Shown here in pieces: positions 1-7,415 of a stretch of 8,759 nt of DNA. The notes below the pieces were generated by a model. It had not been told where the DNA came from. It saw only the letters and a list, made by a program, of their open reading frames with translations, and did not search any database. This DNA comes from Bacillota bacterium (GTDB taxonomy: Bacteria > Bacillota > Clostridia > Oscillospirales > Acutalibacteraceae). The stretch is taken from NCBI GenBank assembly GCA_029007015.1, contig JAQXHB010000002.1, positions 1 to 8,759 of the forward strand, given 5' to 3'. The translations under genes were made by a program, and so were the position numbers. Position 1 is the stretch's first letter. Each line of letters begins with the position of its first letter.

Positions 1-1
1 G

Positions 2-964
2 GAAGAACCAAAACTGGCGATTATCAATGTATCTCCCGAAGTGTATGATATCTTTGATATGACCGGCTTTACCGACATGGTAACTGTTGAAAAGGCATAC
101 CGCCGGTTGAGTGTGGATGGCTGTGAGTTTATTGCAAAAGGCGCCAACGGAGCGGTTTATCGCTACGATGACGAAACCATTGTCAAAACTTATTATAACA
201 AGGATGCTCTGCCCGAAATTCAGCAGGAGCGTGAAAATGCGAGAAAAGCCTTTGTTCTTGGTGTAAATACCGCCATTCCTTACGGTATCGTCCGGGTGGG
301 GGATGGGTACGGTACTGTAACAGAATTGCTGAATGCCAAATCCATATCCAAACTGATTAAAGAAAATCCGGAGGACCTCACACAGGCGGTGGCTTACTAT
401 GTGGACACTATTAAGCACATTCACTCCATCGAGGTGAAAAAGGGAGAACTGCCCGATTTTAAGGAATGGGTTCTGGATTGGGCGGATTTCTTAAATGACT
501 ACCTGCCGGCGGATAAGGCCAAAAAACTACATGACCTTATAAACACTTTGCCTGAAAGCAAATATATGATGCACGGTGATTACCATACCAATAATATTAT
601 GGTGCAGAACGGCGAAACGCTACTGATTGATATGGATACCCTTTCCATCGGTTGTCCTATGCTGGAATTTGGTTCCATGTATAACGCATTTGTTGGCTTC
701 TCTGAATTGAATCATGAAAATGTAAGGGATTTCCTTGGCTTTGATTTTGAAACAGCGGGAAGATTCTGGAGAATGTCCCTTGCCCGTTATCTTGAAACAG
801 AGGACGAATCGGTAATAAACAGCGCAGAAGAAAAGGCAAGGGTTATCGGATATACTCGAATTTTGCGTCGTTCAATACGCAGAAACGAAGCCGCAACCAA
901 TATAGAGCATTATAAAAAGCAACTTACCCGGTTACTTGACAGGGTTGATACATTAAACTTCTAA
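2..964 (+). CDS. STAS domain-phosphotransferase (APH-like) kinase fusion, 5' end outside window
   Basis: The frame is open to the left edge, so the gene begins outside the window. A GTG at 41 could be taken as the start, but the in-frame codons from position 2 read EEPKLAIINVSPEV and continue into YDIFDMTGFTDM. That beta-strand / 'vsPEVYdiFdmtGf' pattern is the usual C-terminal end of a STAS (anti-sigma-antagonist-like) domain, so GTG 41 is judged internal. The rest is a protein-kinase-like phosphotransferase. Counting from codon 41 as residue 1, there is a glycine-rich nucleotide loop near residues 33-40 (AKGANGAVYR), a likely lysine in IVKTY, the catalytic loop HGDYHTNN at 178-185 and the metal-binding DMD at 197-199. 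This matches the APH/choline-kinase superfamily, in particular the TIGR02172-type proteins often seen in Clostridia. The substrate is unknown; antibiotic resistance should not be assumed. Codons look more A/T-rich than in the uvr genes downstream. No clear terminator follows. Confidence 0.85.
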   Translation, partial: EEPKLAIINVSPEVYDIFDMTGFTDMVTVEKAYRRLSVDGCEFIAKGANGAVYRYDDETIVKTYYNKDALPEIQQERENARKAFVLGVNTAIPYGIVRVGDGYGTVTELLNAKSISKLIKENPEDLTQAVAYYVDTIKHIHSIEVKKGELPDFKEWVLDWADFLNDYLPADKAKKLHDLINTLPESKYMMHGDYHTNNIMVQNGETLLIDMDTLSIGCPMLEFGSMYNAFVGFSELNHENVRDFLGFDFETAGRFWRMSLARYLETEDESVINSAEEKARVIGYTRILRRSIRRNEAATNIEHYKKQLTRLLDRVDTLNF

Positions 965-1003
965 TCACAAAATTTCAAGTGGTTTATTAAATAACAGCCC
1001 AAA

Positions 1004-1039
1004 GTGTTTATGAATTACACGAATGGAATGACCTATAAT
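1004..1039 (+). promoter_or_regulatory. Putative uvrB promoter with dyad sequence
   Basis: A perfect TATAAT -10 lies at 1034-1039, 25 bases before the uvrB start. The -35 region is poor: 17 bases upstream is TGAATT (1011-1016). It is overlapped by an interrupted dyad at 1004-1020 with GTGT and ACAC arms, which could bind a regulator or be chance. No Gram-positive LexA box (CGAAC-N4-GTTCG type) is visible in 965-1064, so SOS control is not supported here. Confidence 0.45.
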
Positions 1040-1052
1040 AATCATATCAAAT

Positions 1053-1061
1053 GGGGGCGAG
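1053..1061 (+). promoter_or_regulatory. Ribosome binding site of uvrB
   Basis: GGGGGCGAG is a purine-rich Shine-Dalgarno-like sequence. Its G-run (1053-1057) ends 7 bases before ATG 1065, which supports that start. Confidence 0.6.
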
Positions 1062-1064
1062 AAT

Positions 1065-3035
1065 ATGCCGGACAAGTTTATATTACACAGTAATTACAAG
1101 CCGACGGGCGACCAGCCCGAGGCTATTGAAAAACTGACCGATGGTGTTAAAAAAGGCCTCAAAGAGCAGGTTTTGCTGGGTGTTACGGGTTCTGGAAAAA
1201 CCTTTACCATGGCGAATATTATTGCCAATGTAAACAAGCCGACATTGGTTCTTGCCCACAATAAAACCCTCGCCGCACAGCTTTGCAGTGAGTTCCGCGA
1301 ATTTTTCCCTGAGAACGCGGTAGAATATTTTGTTTCCTACTATGACTACTACCAGCCGGAGGCCTATGTGCCCGGCACCGACACATATATCGAAAAAGAT
1401 TCGGCAATAAATGACGAAATCGACAAGTTGCGTCACTCGGCTACCTGCGCGCTGTCGGAGCGCAGTGATGTCATCATCGTTGCCAGTGTGTCCTGCATAT
1501 ATTCTCTCGGCAATCCGATTGACTACCGCAACATGATAATTTCATTGCGGCAGGGAATGGAGAAACCGCGCGACCAACTGATACGAAAACTGGTCGATTT
1601 GCAATATGAGCGCAACGACATCAACTTCACGCGCAACAAATTTCGCGTGCGAGGCGATGTGGTCGAGATATTTCCCGCATACCGCAGTGACCGTGCCATA
1701 CGCGTCGAATTTTTCGGTGACGAAATTGACCGTTTGTGTGAGTTTGACCCGCTGACCGGCGAGGTGAAAGAGCAACTTCTGCACGCCGCCGTTTACCCCG
1801 CGTCGCACTATATTGTTCCGCCTGACAAAATGGGCGACGCGCTTGAGCGCATTGAGCAGGAGATGAATGACCGCGTCGAATATTTCAAGGCAAATAACCA
1901 ACTTATCGAAGCACAGCGTATTCGCCAAAGAACCGAGTACGACATCGAAATGCTGCGCGAAATCGGCACCTGCAAGGGAATAGAGAACTATTCATCGGTA
2001 TTGACAGGGCGGCCGGACGGCAGTCAGCCATTTACTCTGCTCGACTATTTCCCGGAGGACTTTTTGCTGATAACCGATGAGTCGCATGTTACTCTGCCGC
2101 AGGTGCGCGGCATGTTCGGCGGCGATCACGCACGCAAAAAGAACTTGGTCGACTACGGCTTCAGATTGCCGTCGGCATACAACAACCGTCCGCTTAACTT
2201 CGACGAATTTGAGAGGCACATTCATCAGGCCATCTATGTCAGCGCGACACCCGGTCAGTATGAGCGTGACCGCTCACAGCAGATTGTTGAGCAGGTCATA
2301 CGGCCCACCGGATTGCTCGACCCGACCGTATCGGTTCGCCCGACAGAAGGTCAAATCGACGACCTTATCGGTGAAATCACCTGCCGCACAGCCAAAAATG
2401 AGCGTGTGCTTGTCACCACCTTGACCAAGAAAATGGCCGAGGATTTGACCGATTATCTCACTCACGCCGGCATCAAGGTGCGCTATATGCACCACGACAT
2501 CGACACCATTGAACGCATGGAGATTATACGCGACCTACGACTCGGTGAATTTGATGTACTGGTCGGCATCAACCTGCTGCGCGAGGGTCTTGACATACCC
2601 GAAGTGTCGCTTGTGGCCATTCTTGACGCCGACAAAGAGGGCTTTTTGCGCAGTGAGACATCGCTGGTACAGACCATCGGACGCGCCGCGCGTAATGCCG
2701 ACGGCAGTGTCATCATGTACGCCGACTGCGTAACCGATTCTATGGCTCGGGCGATAGGTGAGACCGAGCGCCGCCGTTCAATTCAGTCGGCATATAACGA
2801 GGCACATGGTATTGTACCAAAATCAATAATTAAAGATGTACGCGATGTAATCGACCTTACGCCGAAAGAGGATAAAGGCAGGCGCGCAAATGCTGAGCGC
2901 AGGTTATCCAAAAAGGAGAGGTTGGAACTCATCGACCGGCTGACAAAAGAAATGCGCAACGCCGCCAAACTGCTCGAATTTGAGCACGCAGCCTATTTGC
3001 GCGACAGAATTGAGAGCCTAAAGAAAATAAAATAA
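1065..3035 (+). CDS. uvrB: UvrABC system protein B (excinuclease subunit)
   Basis: UvrB is the damage-verification subunit of nucleotide excision repair. UvrA loads it at a lesion, it opens the DNA with its beta-hairpin, and it then recruits UvrC for the two incisions. The 656-residue length is normal for the family. Walker A is GVTGSGKT at residues 39-46. The tyrosine-rich beta-hairpin region follows at about 92-108 (YYDYYQPEAYVPGTDTY). The DESH helicase box is at 338-341, and the SATPG and QTIGRAARN helicase motifs lie in the second half. The C-terminal UVR motif, around EFEHAAYLRDRI, is the UvrC-interaction region. Every motif is intact, so it should be functional. ATG 1065 is preceded by a good ribosome binding site, and the start MPDKFILHSNYKPTGDQPEAI aligns with the family N-terminus as I know it. 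It is followed 63 bases later by uvrA. Confidence 0.98.
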   Translation: MPDKFILHSNYKPTGDQPEAIEKLTDGVKKGLKEQVLLGVTGSGKTFTMANIIANVNKPTLVLAHNKTLAAQLCSEFREFFPENAVEYFVSYYDYYQPEAYVPGTDTYIEKDSAINDEIDKLRHSATCALSERSDVIIVASVSCIYSLGNPIDYRNMIISLRQGMEKPRDQLIRKLVDLQYERNDINFTRNKFRVRGDVVEIFPAYRSDRAIRVEFFGDEIDRLCEFDPLTGEVKEQLLHAAVYPASHYIVPPDKMGDALERIEQEMNDRVEYFKANNQLIEAQRIRQRTEYDIEMLREIGTCKGIENYSSVLTGRPDGSQPFTLLDYFPEDFLLITDESHVTLPQVRGMFGGDHARKKNLVDYGFRLPSAYNNRPLNFDEFERHIHQAIYVSATPGQYERDRSQQIVEQVIRPTGLLDPTVSVRPTEGQIDDLIGEITCRTAKNERVLVTTLTKKMAEDLTDYLTHAGIKVRYMHHDIDTIERMEIIRDLRLGEFDVLVGINLLREGLDIPEVSLVAILDADKEGFLRSETSLVQTIGRAARNADGSVIMYADCVTDSMARAIGETERRRSIQSAYNEAHGIVPKSIIKDVRDVIDLTPKEDKGRRANAERRLSKKERLELIDRLTKEMRNAAKLLEFEHAAYLRDRIESLKKIK

Positions 3036-3039
3036 ACAA

Positions 3040-3068
3040 TTTACTTTAATAATTATTTGTTGTAAAAT
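3040..3068 (+). promoter_or_regulatory. Putative sigma-A promoter of uvrA
   Basis: TTTACT (3040-3045), a 17-base spacer and TAAAAT (3063-3068) form a good match to the vegetative consensus, with TG directly before the -10. It lies in the AT-rich 63-base gap between uvrB and uvrA. This suggests uvrA can be transcribed on its own in addition to any read-through from uvrB. Confidence 0.6.
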
Positions 3069-3085
3069 TATATAAAACTACAACT

Positions 3086-3090
3086 GGGAG
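3086..3090 (+). promoter_or_regulatory. Ribosome binding site that fixes the TTG start of uvrA
   Basis: GGGAG stands 8 bases before TTG 3099. There is no ATG or GTG nearby that would give the expected UvrA N-terminus, so the rare TTG is the start. Confidence 0.65.
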
Positions 3091-3098
3091 ATAAGATA

Positions 3099-5927
3099 TT
3101 GGCTAACGATAAAATTGTAATTAAGGGCGCGCGCCAGCACAATCTGAAAAATGTCGATTTGGAAATTCCGCGTGACAAACTGATAGTATTCACCGGGCTG
3201 TCCGGATCGGGCAAGTCGTCTTTGGCCTTTGACACGCTGTACGCCGAGGGTCAGCGCCGCTATGTGGAGTCGCTCTCATCCTACGCCCGTCAGTTTCTGG
3301 GGCAGATGGACAAGCCCGATGTAGACAGCATCGACGGGCTTTCTCCGGCAATATCCATCGACCAAAAGACCACCAGCAAAAACCCGCGATCCACAGTCGG
3401 CACAGTCACCGAGATTTATGACTATATGCGACTGCTGTATGCGCGTGTGGGCGTACCGCACTGTCCGGTATGCGGGCGTGAAATTCGTCAGCAGACGGTT
3501 GACAGCATCGTTGACCGCGTTATGAGCATGGATGAGGGCACCAAAATTATGGTTTTGGCGCCAATTGTTCGCGGACGCAAGGGCGAATTTGTCAAGGAAC
3601 TGGAGTCGGCGCGGCGCAGTGGATTTGTGCGAGTTCGCGTGGACGGAAGTATCTATGACATGGGCGAACAGATAAAACTGAACAAAAATCAAAAACATAA
3701 CATTGAACTGGTTGTCGACCGCCTGGTCATTTCACCGAGCATCAACGGTCGCCTGAGCGACTCTATTGAAACCTCGCTGTCGCACGCCGACGGGCTGGTT
3801 ATAATTGCCGTTCCGGGCGGCGATGAGACCCTATATTCGCAGAATTATGCCTGTCCAGAACACGGCATCAGCGTGGAGGAACTGTCTCCGCGCATGTTTT
3901 CGTTCAACAACCCTTTCGGCGCCTGCCCGGCGTGCTCCGGACTGGGCACATTGATGCAGGTTGACCCTGAACTGATAGTGCAGGATGAGCGGCTTTCACT
4001 GCGTCAGGGTGCCATCAAATGCAGCGGTTGGAACAATGTCGATAATAACAATTCTATCGCAAAGATGTATTATCAGGCCATTGCCGACAAATACGGTTTT
4101 ACTCTCGACACGCCGTATAATGAAATTCCGAGCGAAGGACAGCACGCGCTGATGTACGGCACCGGCAACGATAAACTGACCGTTACACGCGCCGGCGTTT
4201 ACGGCAGCGGCACATATCAATCGGCATTTGAAGGTATCGTCAACAACATTTCGCGCAGATTTAAAGAAACAAGCAGTGAATACGCCCGAAACGAATTGGA
4301 ACAGTTTATGTCGGCTACCCATTGCCCCGAATGTCACGGTGCGCGGCTCAACCCGATTGCGCTCGCCGTCACGGTCGGCGGCATCAACATCGACCAAATG
4401 AGCCACATGACCGTATCGGAGGCGCTCGAATTTGTCGACAGCATGAAACTGTCCGAGCGCGATTCATTGATAGCAGAGGGTATTTTGAAAGAGATTAAGT
4501 CGCGTCTTGGATTTTTGCAGAGCGTCGGCCTCAGTTACCTGACCCTCAGCCGTTCATCGGCCACACTTTCGGGCGGTGAGAGCCAGCGCATACGGCTGGC
4601 CACACAAATCGGTTCCTCGCTGATGGGAGTTATGTATATTCTCGACGAGCCGAGCATCGGTCTGCACCAACGCGACAATGACAAACTGCTCGGTACACTG
4701 CGCCGTCTGCGCGACATCGGCAATACGCTGATTGTCGTTGAACACGATGAGGATACCATGCGCGCCGCCGACTATATCGTCGATGTCGGCCCCGGTGCCG
4801 GCATACACGGCGGCAACATCGTCGCCTGCGGCACTTATGACGACATCGTCGCGTGCAAGCAGTCGATTACCGGTCAGTATCTGTCGGGTGCAAAGGTTAT
4901 CCCCGTGCCGCAAAAGCGCCGCGAGGGCAACGGAAAGAGCCTGATTATAAAGGGTGCGAGACAAAACAACCTGAAAGACATTGATGTCGAGATTCCGCTT
5001 GGCAAATTTGTCTGCGTAACCGGCGTGTCCGGTTCGGGTAAATCGTCGCTGGTTAATGAGATACTATACAAGCACCTGGCCGCTTCGCTCAACCACGCCA
5101 AATGCAGGGCAGGGGAGCACGATGACATTATCGGCATAGACGGGCTGGACAAAGTAATTGACATCGACCAGTCACCAATCGGGCGCACGCCGCGCTCAAA
5201 CCCCGCCACATACACCGGCGTATTCAACGACATACGCGAATTGTTTGCCGCCACGCAAGACGCCAAAGCGCGCGGCTATTCAGCCAGCCGCTTCTCGTTC
5301 AATGTCAAAGGCGGTCGGTGTGAGGCTTGTCAGGGCGACGGCATTGTCGAGATTGAAATGCACTTTTTGCCCGATATATGCGTGCCTTGCGATGTTTGCC
5401 ACGGCCAGCGGTATAACCGCGAGACACTTGAGGTGCGGTACAAGGGCAAAAACATTTACGATGTGCTCGAGATGACTGTCGAGGAGGGTATGACCTTTTT
5501 TGAGAGTGTGCCCAAAATATATCGCAAGTTAAAAACCATGTTCGATGTGGGGCTTGGCTACATCAAAATAGGGCAGTCGGCAATAACACTGTCGGGCGGC
5601 GAGGCTCAGCGCGTCAAACTGGCCACCGAGTTGTCAAAGCGTGACACCGGACGCACTATGTATGTGCTCGACGAGCCTACCACCGGTCTGCACACTGCAG
5701 ATGTGCACCAACTGTTGGGTGTGCTGAACAAACTGGTTGACAGCGGCAACACGGTGGTTGTTATTGAGCATAATTTGGATGTAATTAAGACGGCCGATTA
5801 TGTCATTGACCTCGGTCCCGAGGGCGGAAGCGGCGGTGGAACTGTCGTTGCAACCGGCACGCCGGAGGACATTGCTGGGTGTGAGCGGTCATTTACCGGC
5901 CAATATTTGAAAAAGTTATTAAATTAA
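3099..5927 (+). CDS. uvrA: UvrABC system protein A (excinuclease ATPase)
   Basis: UvrA is the DNA-damage sensor of nucleotide excision repair: a dimeric ABC-type ATPase that finds lesions and loads UvrB. At 942 residues it is full length. The first ATPase has Walker A GLSGSGKS (33-40), signature LSGGESQR (490-497) and Walker B LDEPSIGLH (from 515). The second has Walker A GVSGSGKS (642-649), signature LSGGEAQR (from 831) and Walker B LDEPTTGLH (from 857). Zinc ligands are C122/C125 with C409/C412; C252/H255 with C276/C279, where the CxxH form replaces the CxxC of E. coli and is, to my knowledge, common in Firmicutes; and C741/C744 with C764/C767. All key residues are present. The start is TTG, with its own ribosome binding site and a likely own promoter. 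No clear terminator follows, so some transcription may continue into the next gene. Confidence 0.98.
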   Translation: MANDKIVIKGARQHNLKNVDLEIPRDKLIVFTGLSGSGKSSLAFDTLYAEGQRRYVESLSSYARQFLGQMDKPDVDSIDGLSPAISIDQKTTSKNPRSTVGTVTEIYDYMRLLYARVGVPHCPVCGREIRQQTVDSIVDRVMSMDEGTKIMVLAPIVRGRKGEFVKELESARRSGFVRVRVDGSIYDMGEQIKLNKNQKHNIELVVDRLVISPSINGRLSDSIETSLSHADGLVIIAVPGGDETLYSQNYACPEHGISVEELSPRMFSFNNPFGACPACSGLGTLMQVDPELIVQDERLSLRQGAIKCSGWNNVDNNNSIAKMYYQAIADKYGFTLDTPYNEIPSEGQHALMYGTGNDKLTVTRAGVYGSGTYQSAFEGIVNNISRRFKETSSEYARNELEQFMSATHCPECHGARLNPIALAVTVGGINIDQMSHMTVSEALEFVDSMKLSERDSLIAEGILKEIKSRLGFLQSVGLSYLTLSRSSATLSGGESQRIRLATQIGSSLMGVMYILDEPSIGLHQRDNDKLLGTLRRLRDIGNTLIVVEHDEDTMRAADYIVDVGPGAGIHGGNIVACGTYDDIVACKQSITGQYLSGAKVIPVPQKRREGNGKSLIIKGARQNNLKDIDVEIPLGKFVCVTGVSGSGKSSLVNEILYKHLAASLNHAKCRAGEHDDIIGIDGLDKVIDIDQSPIGRTPRSNPATYTGVFNDIRELFAATQDAKARGYSASRFSFNVKGGRCEACQGDGIVEIEMHFLPDICVPCDVCHGQRYNRETLEVRYKGKNIYDVLEMTVEEGMTFFESVPKIYRKLKTMFDVGLGYIKIGQSAITLSGGEAQRVKLATELSKRDTGRTMYVLDEPTTGLHTADVHQLLGVLNKLVDSGNTVVVIEHNLDVIKTADYVIDLGPEGGSGGGTVVATGTPEDIAGCERSFTGQYLKKLLN

Positions 5928-5934
5928 CAATGTG

Positions 5935-5963
5935 TTCAATTCTGCGTATGTTTTTTGCATAAT
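5935..5963 (+). promoter_or_regulatory. Weak candidate promoter for the DUF5685-like operon
   Basis: TTCAAT (5935-5940), a 17-base spacer and CATAAT (5958-5963) could serve as -35 and -10 in the 54-base gap after uvrA. The -35 match is weak. A GTGAGG purine stretch at 5966-5971 is the probable ribosome binding site, 10 bases before GTG 5982. Confidence 0.3.
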
Positions 5964-5981
5964 GTGTGAGGTACAATCAAA

Positions 5982-6815
5982 GTGTTCGGATATGTAAAAG
6001 TGTGCAAGCCGGAGTTGCTAATAAAAGAATATGAACAGTACAAGGCGGTATACTGCACGCTGTGCAAGCGCATCGGGCGCCGTTACGGTGTCATTGCGCG
6101 ACTCAGTCTGAGTTATGATTTTACCTTTTTGGCGCTGTTGCAGATGTCAGTTACCGGCGATTGCGGCGGCTATAAGCAGGGCAGATGCGTCTATAATCCG
6201 CTCAAAAAATGCGCCTATTGCTGTGGTGCTCAGGCACAGTTCGACCTGACTGCCGCGGCCGAGGTAATTGCTGTGTACTACAAAATGTGCGATTCAGTCG
6301 ATGACGAAAGCGGTGTCAAACGGCTGTTTTACCGCATAATTCGCGCCATATTTGCCCGTCAGCACCGCAAATCGGCCGAGGCTTATCCCGACATTGAGCA
6401 AATTTTCAAGCGATTTTACGAGCGGCAGACAGAGGTTCAGTTCAGTCGCAATAGTTCGATTGACGCCGCATGTGAGCCGACAGCCGATGCAATGGCTGAG
6501 CTGTTTGAGTCGGTTGGCATCGGCGACAGTAACCGCCGCATATTATATCGGCTCGGTTACTGTGTCGGCAAGTGGATATACTTAGCAGATGCATTTGATG
6601 ACATTGATAATGACAGGCGCACCGGTAACTTCAATCCGCTAATTGACACCGACCGAGACGAGGTGCAAGCACTGATGAACACCTGCTCGTGTGAGGCGGG
6701 GCTTGCAATGGAACTGTTGCCACACGAAGGATACTATGGTATAATGAAAAATATACTTTTTTTCGGCCTGCCGGAGCAGGCGAGAATTATAAAAGAAAAG
6801 AGTGAGCGCAAATGA
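5982..6815 (+). CDS. DUF5685-like cysteine-rich helical protein
   Basis: This 277-residue protein starts with GTG, giving an N-terminus (MFGYVKVCKPELLIKEYEQY) that I recognise as that of the DUF5685 family found in Clostridia and relatives. It lacks a signal peptide and appears soluble and mostly helical. Visible features are C25xxC28 in YCTLC, a YDFTFLALL segment near 45-53, a second cysteine group at C69, C77, C80 and C81, and two aspartate-rich stretches: D104-x-x-D107-D108 (CDSVDDE) and D203-x-x-D206-D207-x-D209-x-D211 (LADAFDDIDND). Paired Asp-rich motifs on helices about 100 residues apart recall class I isoprenoid synthases, but this is an inference and the basic active-site residues cannot be checked here. 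The cysteines could bind metal. Its stop overlaps the start of the J-domain gene (ATGA), so the two are translationally coupled. No biochemical function is known to me. Confidence 0.8.
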   Translation: MFGYVKVCKPELLIKEYEQYKAVYCTLCKRIGRRYGVIARLSLSYDFTFLALLQMSVTGDCGGYKQGRCVYNPLKKCAYCCGAQAQFDLTAAAEVIAVYYKMCDSVDDESGVKRLFYRIIRAIFARQHRKSAEAYPDIEQIFKRFYERQTEVQFSRNSSIDAACEPTADAMAELFESVGIGDSNRRILYRLGYCVGKWIYLADAFDDIDNDRRTGNFNPLIDTDRDEVQALMNTCSCEAGLAMELLPHEGYYGIMKNILFFGLPEQARIIKEKSERK

Positions 6816-7414
6816 ACGATCCGTATTCCGTACTTGGTGTTGACCGCAACGCGACCGATGAGCAAATTAAATCAGCGTACCGCGAGTTGGCAAAAAAATA
6901 TCATCCGGATAATTACTCGGACAATCCGCTATCCGACCTTGCCGACGCAAAAATGAAAGAAATCAACGAGGCATATGATGCCATAATGAACGAGCGCCGT
7001 TCAGGCCGCACGAGCAATTCGGGCGGTTATTCGGCATACAAAAGCACAAATTACTCTGATATTCGCTCGCTGATAGCGGCCAACCGCTTGGACGAGGCCA
7101 TGCTGATGCTTGACAAGGTTGAAACCGATAAGCGCGACGCCGAATGGTACTTTTTGAGCGGCTCGGTGCAATACAAGCGCGGCTGGTTTGACAACGCATA
7201 CACCAACTTTGCGACAGCGTGCAATATGGACCCGTCAAACCCGGAGTATCGCGCCGCGCTCAACAACATTCAGTCGCGACGCAGAGGGTTCAATCCGTAC
7301 AATTCGACCGGACGCCAAACAGGCGGTTGCTCCTCGTGCGATGCATGCACAAGCCTGATTTGTGCCGACTGCTGCTGTGAAATGATGGGCGGCGACCTCA
7401 TTCGGTGCTGCTGA
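6812..7414 (+). CDS. J-domain (DnaJ-like) protein with TPR-like repeats and nine-cysteine tail
   Basis: Residues 2-62 form a J-domain (PYSVLGVDRNATDEQIKSAY start, HPD at 31-33, then KMKEINEAYDAI), which in this family stimulates DnaK/Hsp70 ATPase activity. It lacks the G/F region, the central CxxCxGxG zinc finger and the substrate domain of true DnaJ, so it is a specialised co-chaperone and not dnaJ itself. A Ser/Gly/Tyr-rich linker follows. Residues about 82-150 look like two TPR helix pairs (LDEAMLMLDKV; WYFLSGSVQYKRGWFDNAYTNF; MDPSNPEYRAAL), suggesting partner binding. The last 28 residues hold nine cysteines (173, 176, 179, 184, 187-189, 199, 200) and end in Cys-Cys, possibly for metal binding or lipidation. 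It overlaps the previous gene by 4 bases and is followed one base later by the membrane protein gene, so all three are probably made together. Confidence 0.88.
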   Translation: MNDPYSVLGVDRNATDEQIKSAYRELAKKYHPDNYSDNPLSDLADAKMKEINEAYDAIMNERRSGRTSNSGGYSAYKSTNYSDIRSLIAANRLDEAMLMLDKVETDKRDAEWYFLSGSVQYKRGWFDNAYTNFATACNMDPSNPEYRAALNNIQSRRRGFNPYNSTGRQTGGCSSCDACTSLICADCCCEMMGGDLIRCC

Positions 7415-7415
7415 T

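Noticed and set aside
2..964. Antibiotic resistance call for the phosphotransferase
   Set aside because: The APH-type fold is shared with many metabolic and regulatory kinases, and the STAS fusion points away from a dedicated resistance enzyme.
1083..1928. Open frames on the minus strand inside uvrB
   Set aside because: They are fully antisense to a gene with all family motifs and have no ribosome binding sites or recognisable protein features.
2077..2733. Plus-strand open frames in another frame of uvrB
   Set aside because: Their Arg/Ser/Thr-rich composition is typical of shifted reading of a GC-rich gene; the real frame is uvrB.
3276..5266. Several 70-140-codon antisense frames inside uvrA
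   Set aside because: uvrA is complete and intact across this stretch; the antisense frames show no domain or start signal.
5940..5964. T-run at 5951-5956 as a terminator for uvrA
   Set aside because: There is no stable stem before it; only a 3-bp ATG/CAT pairing surrounds the T-run.
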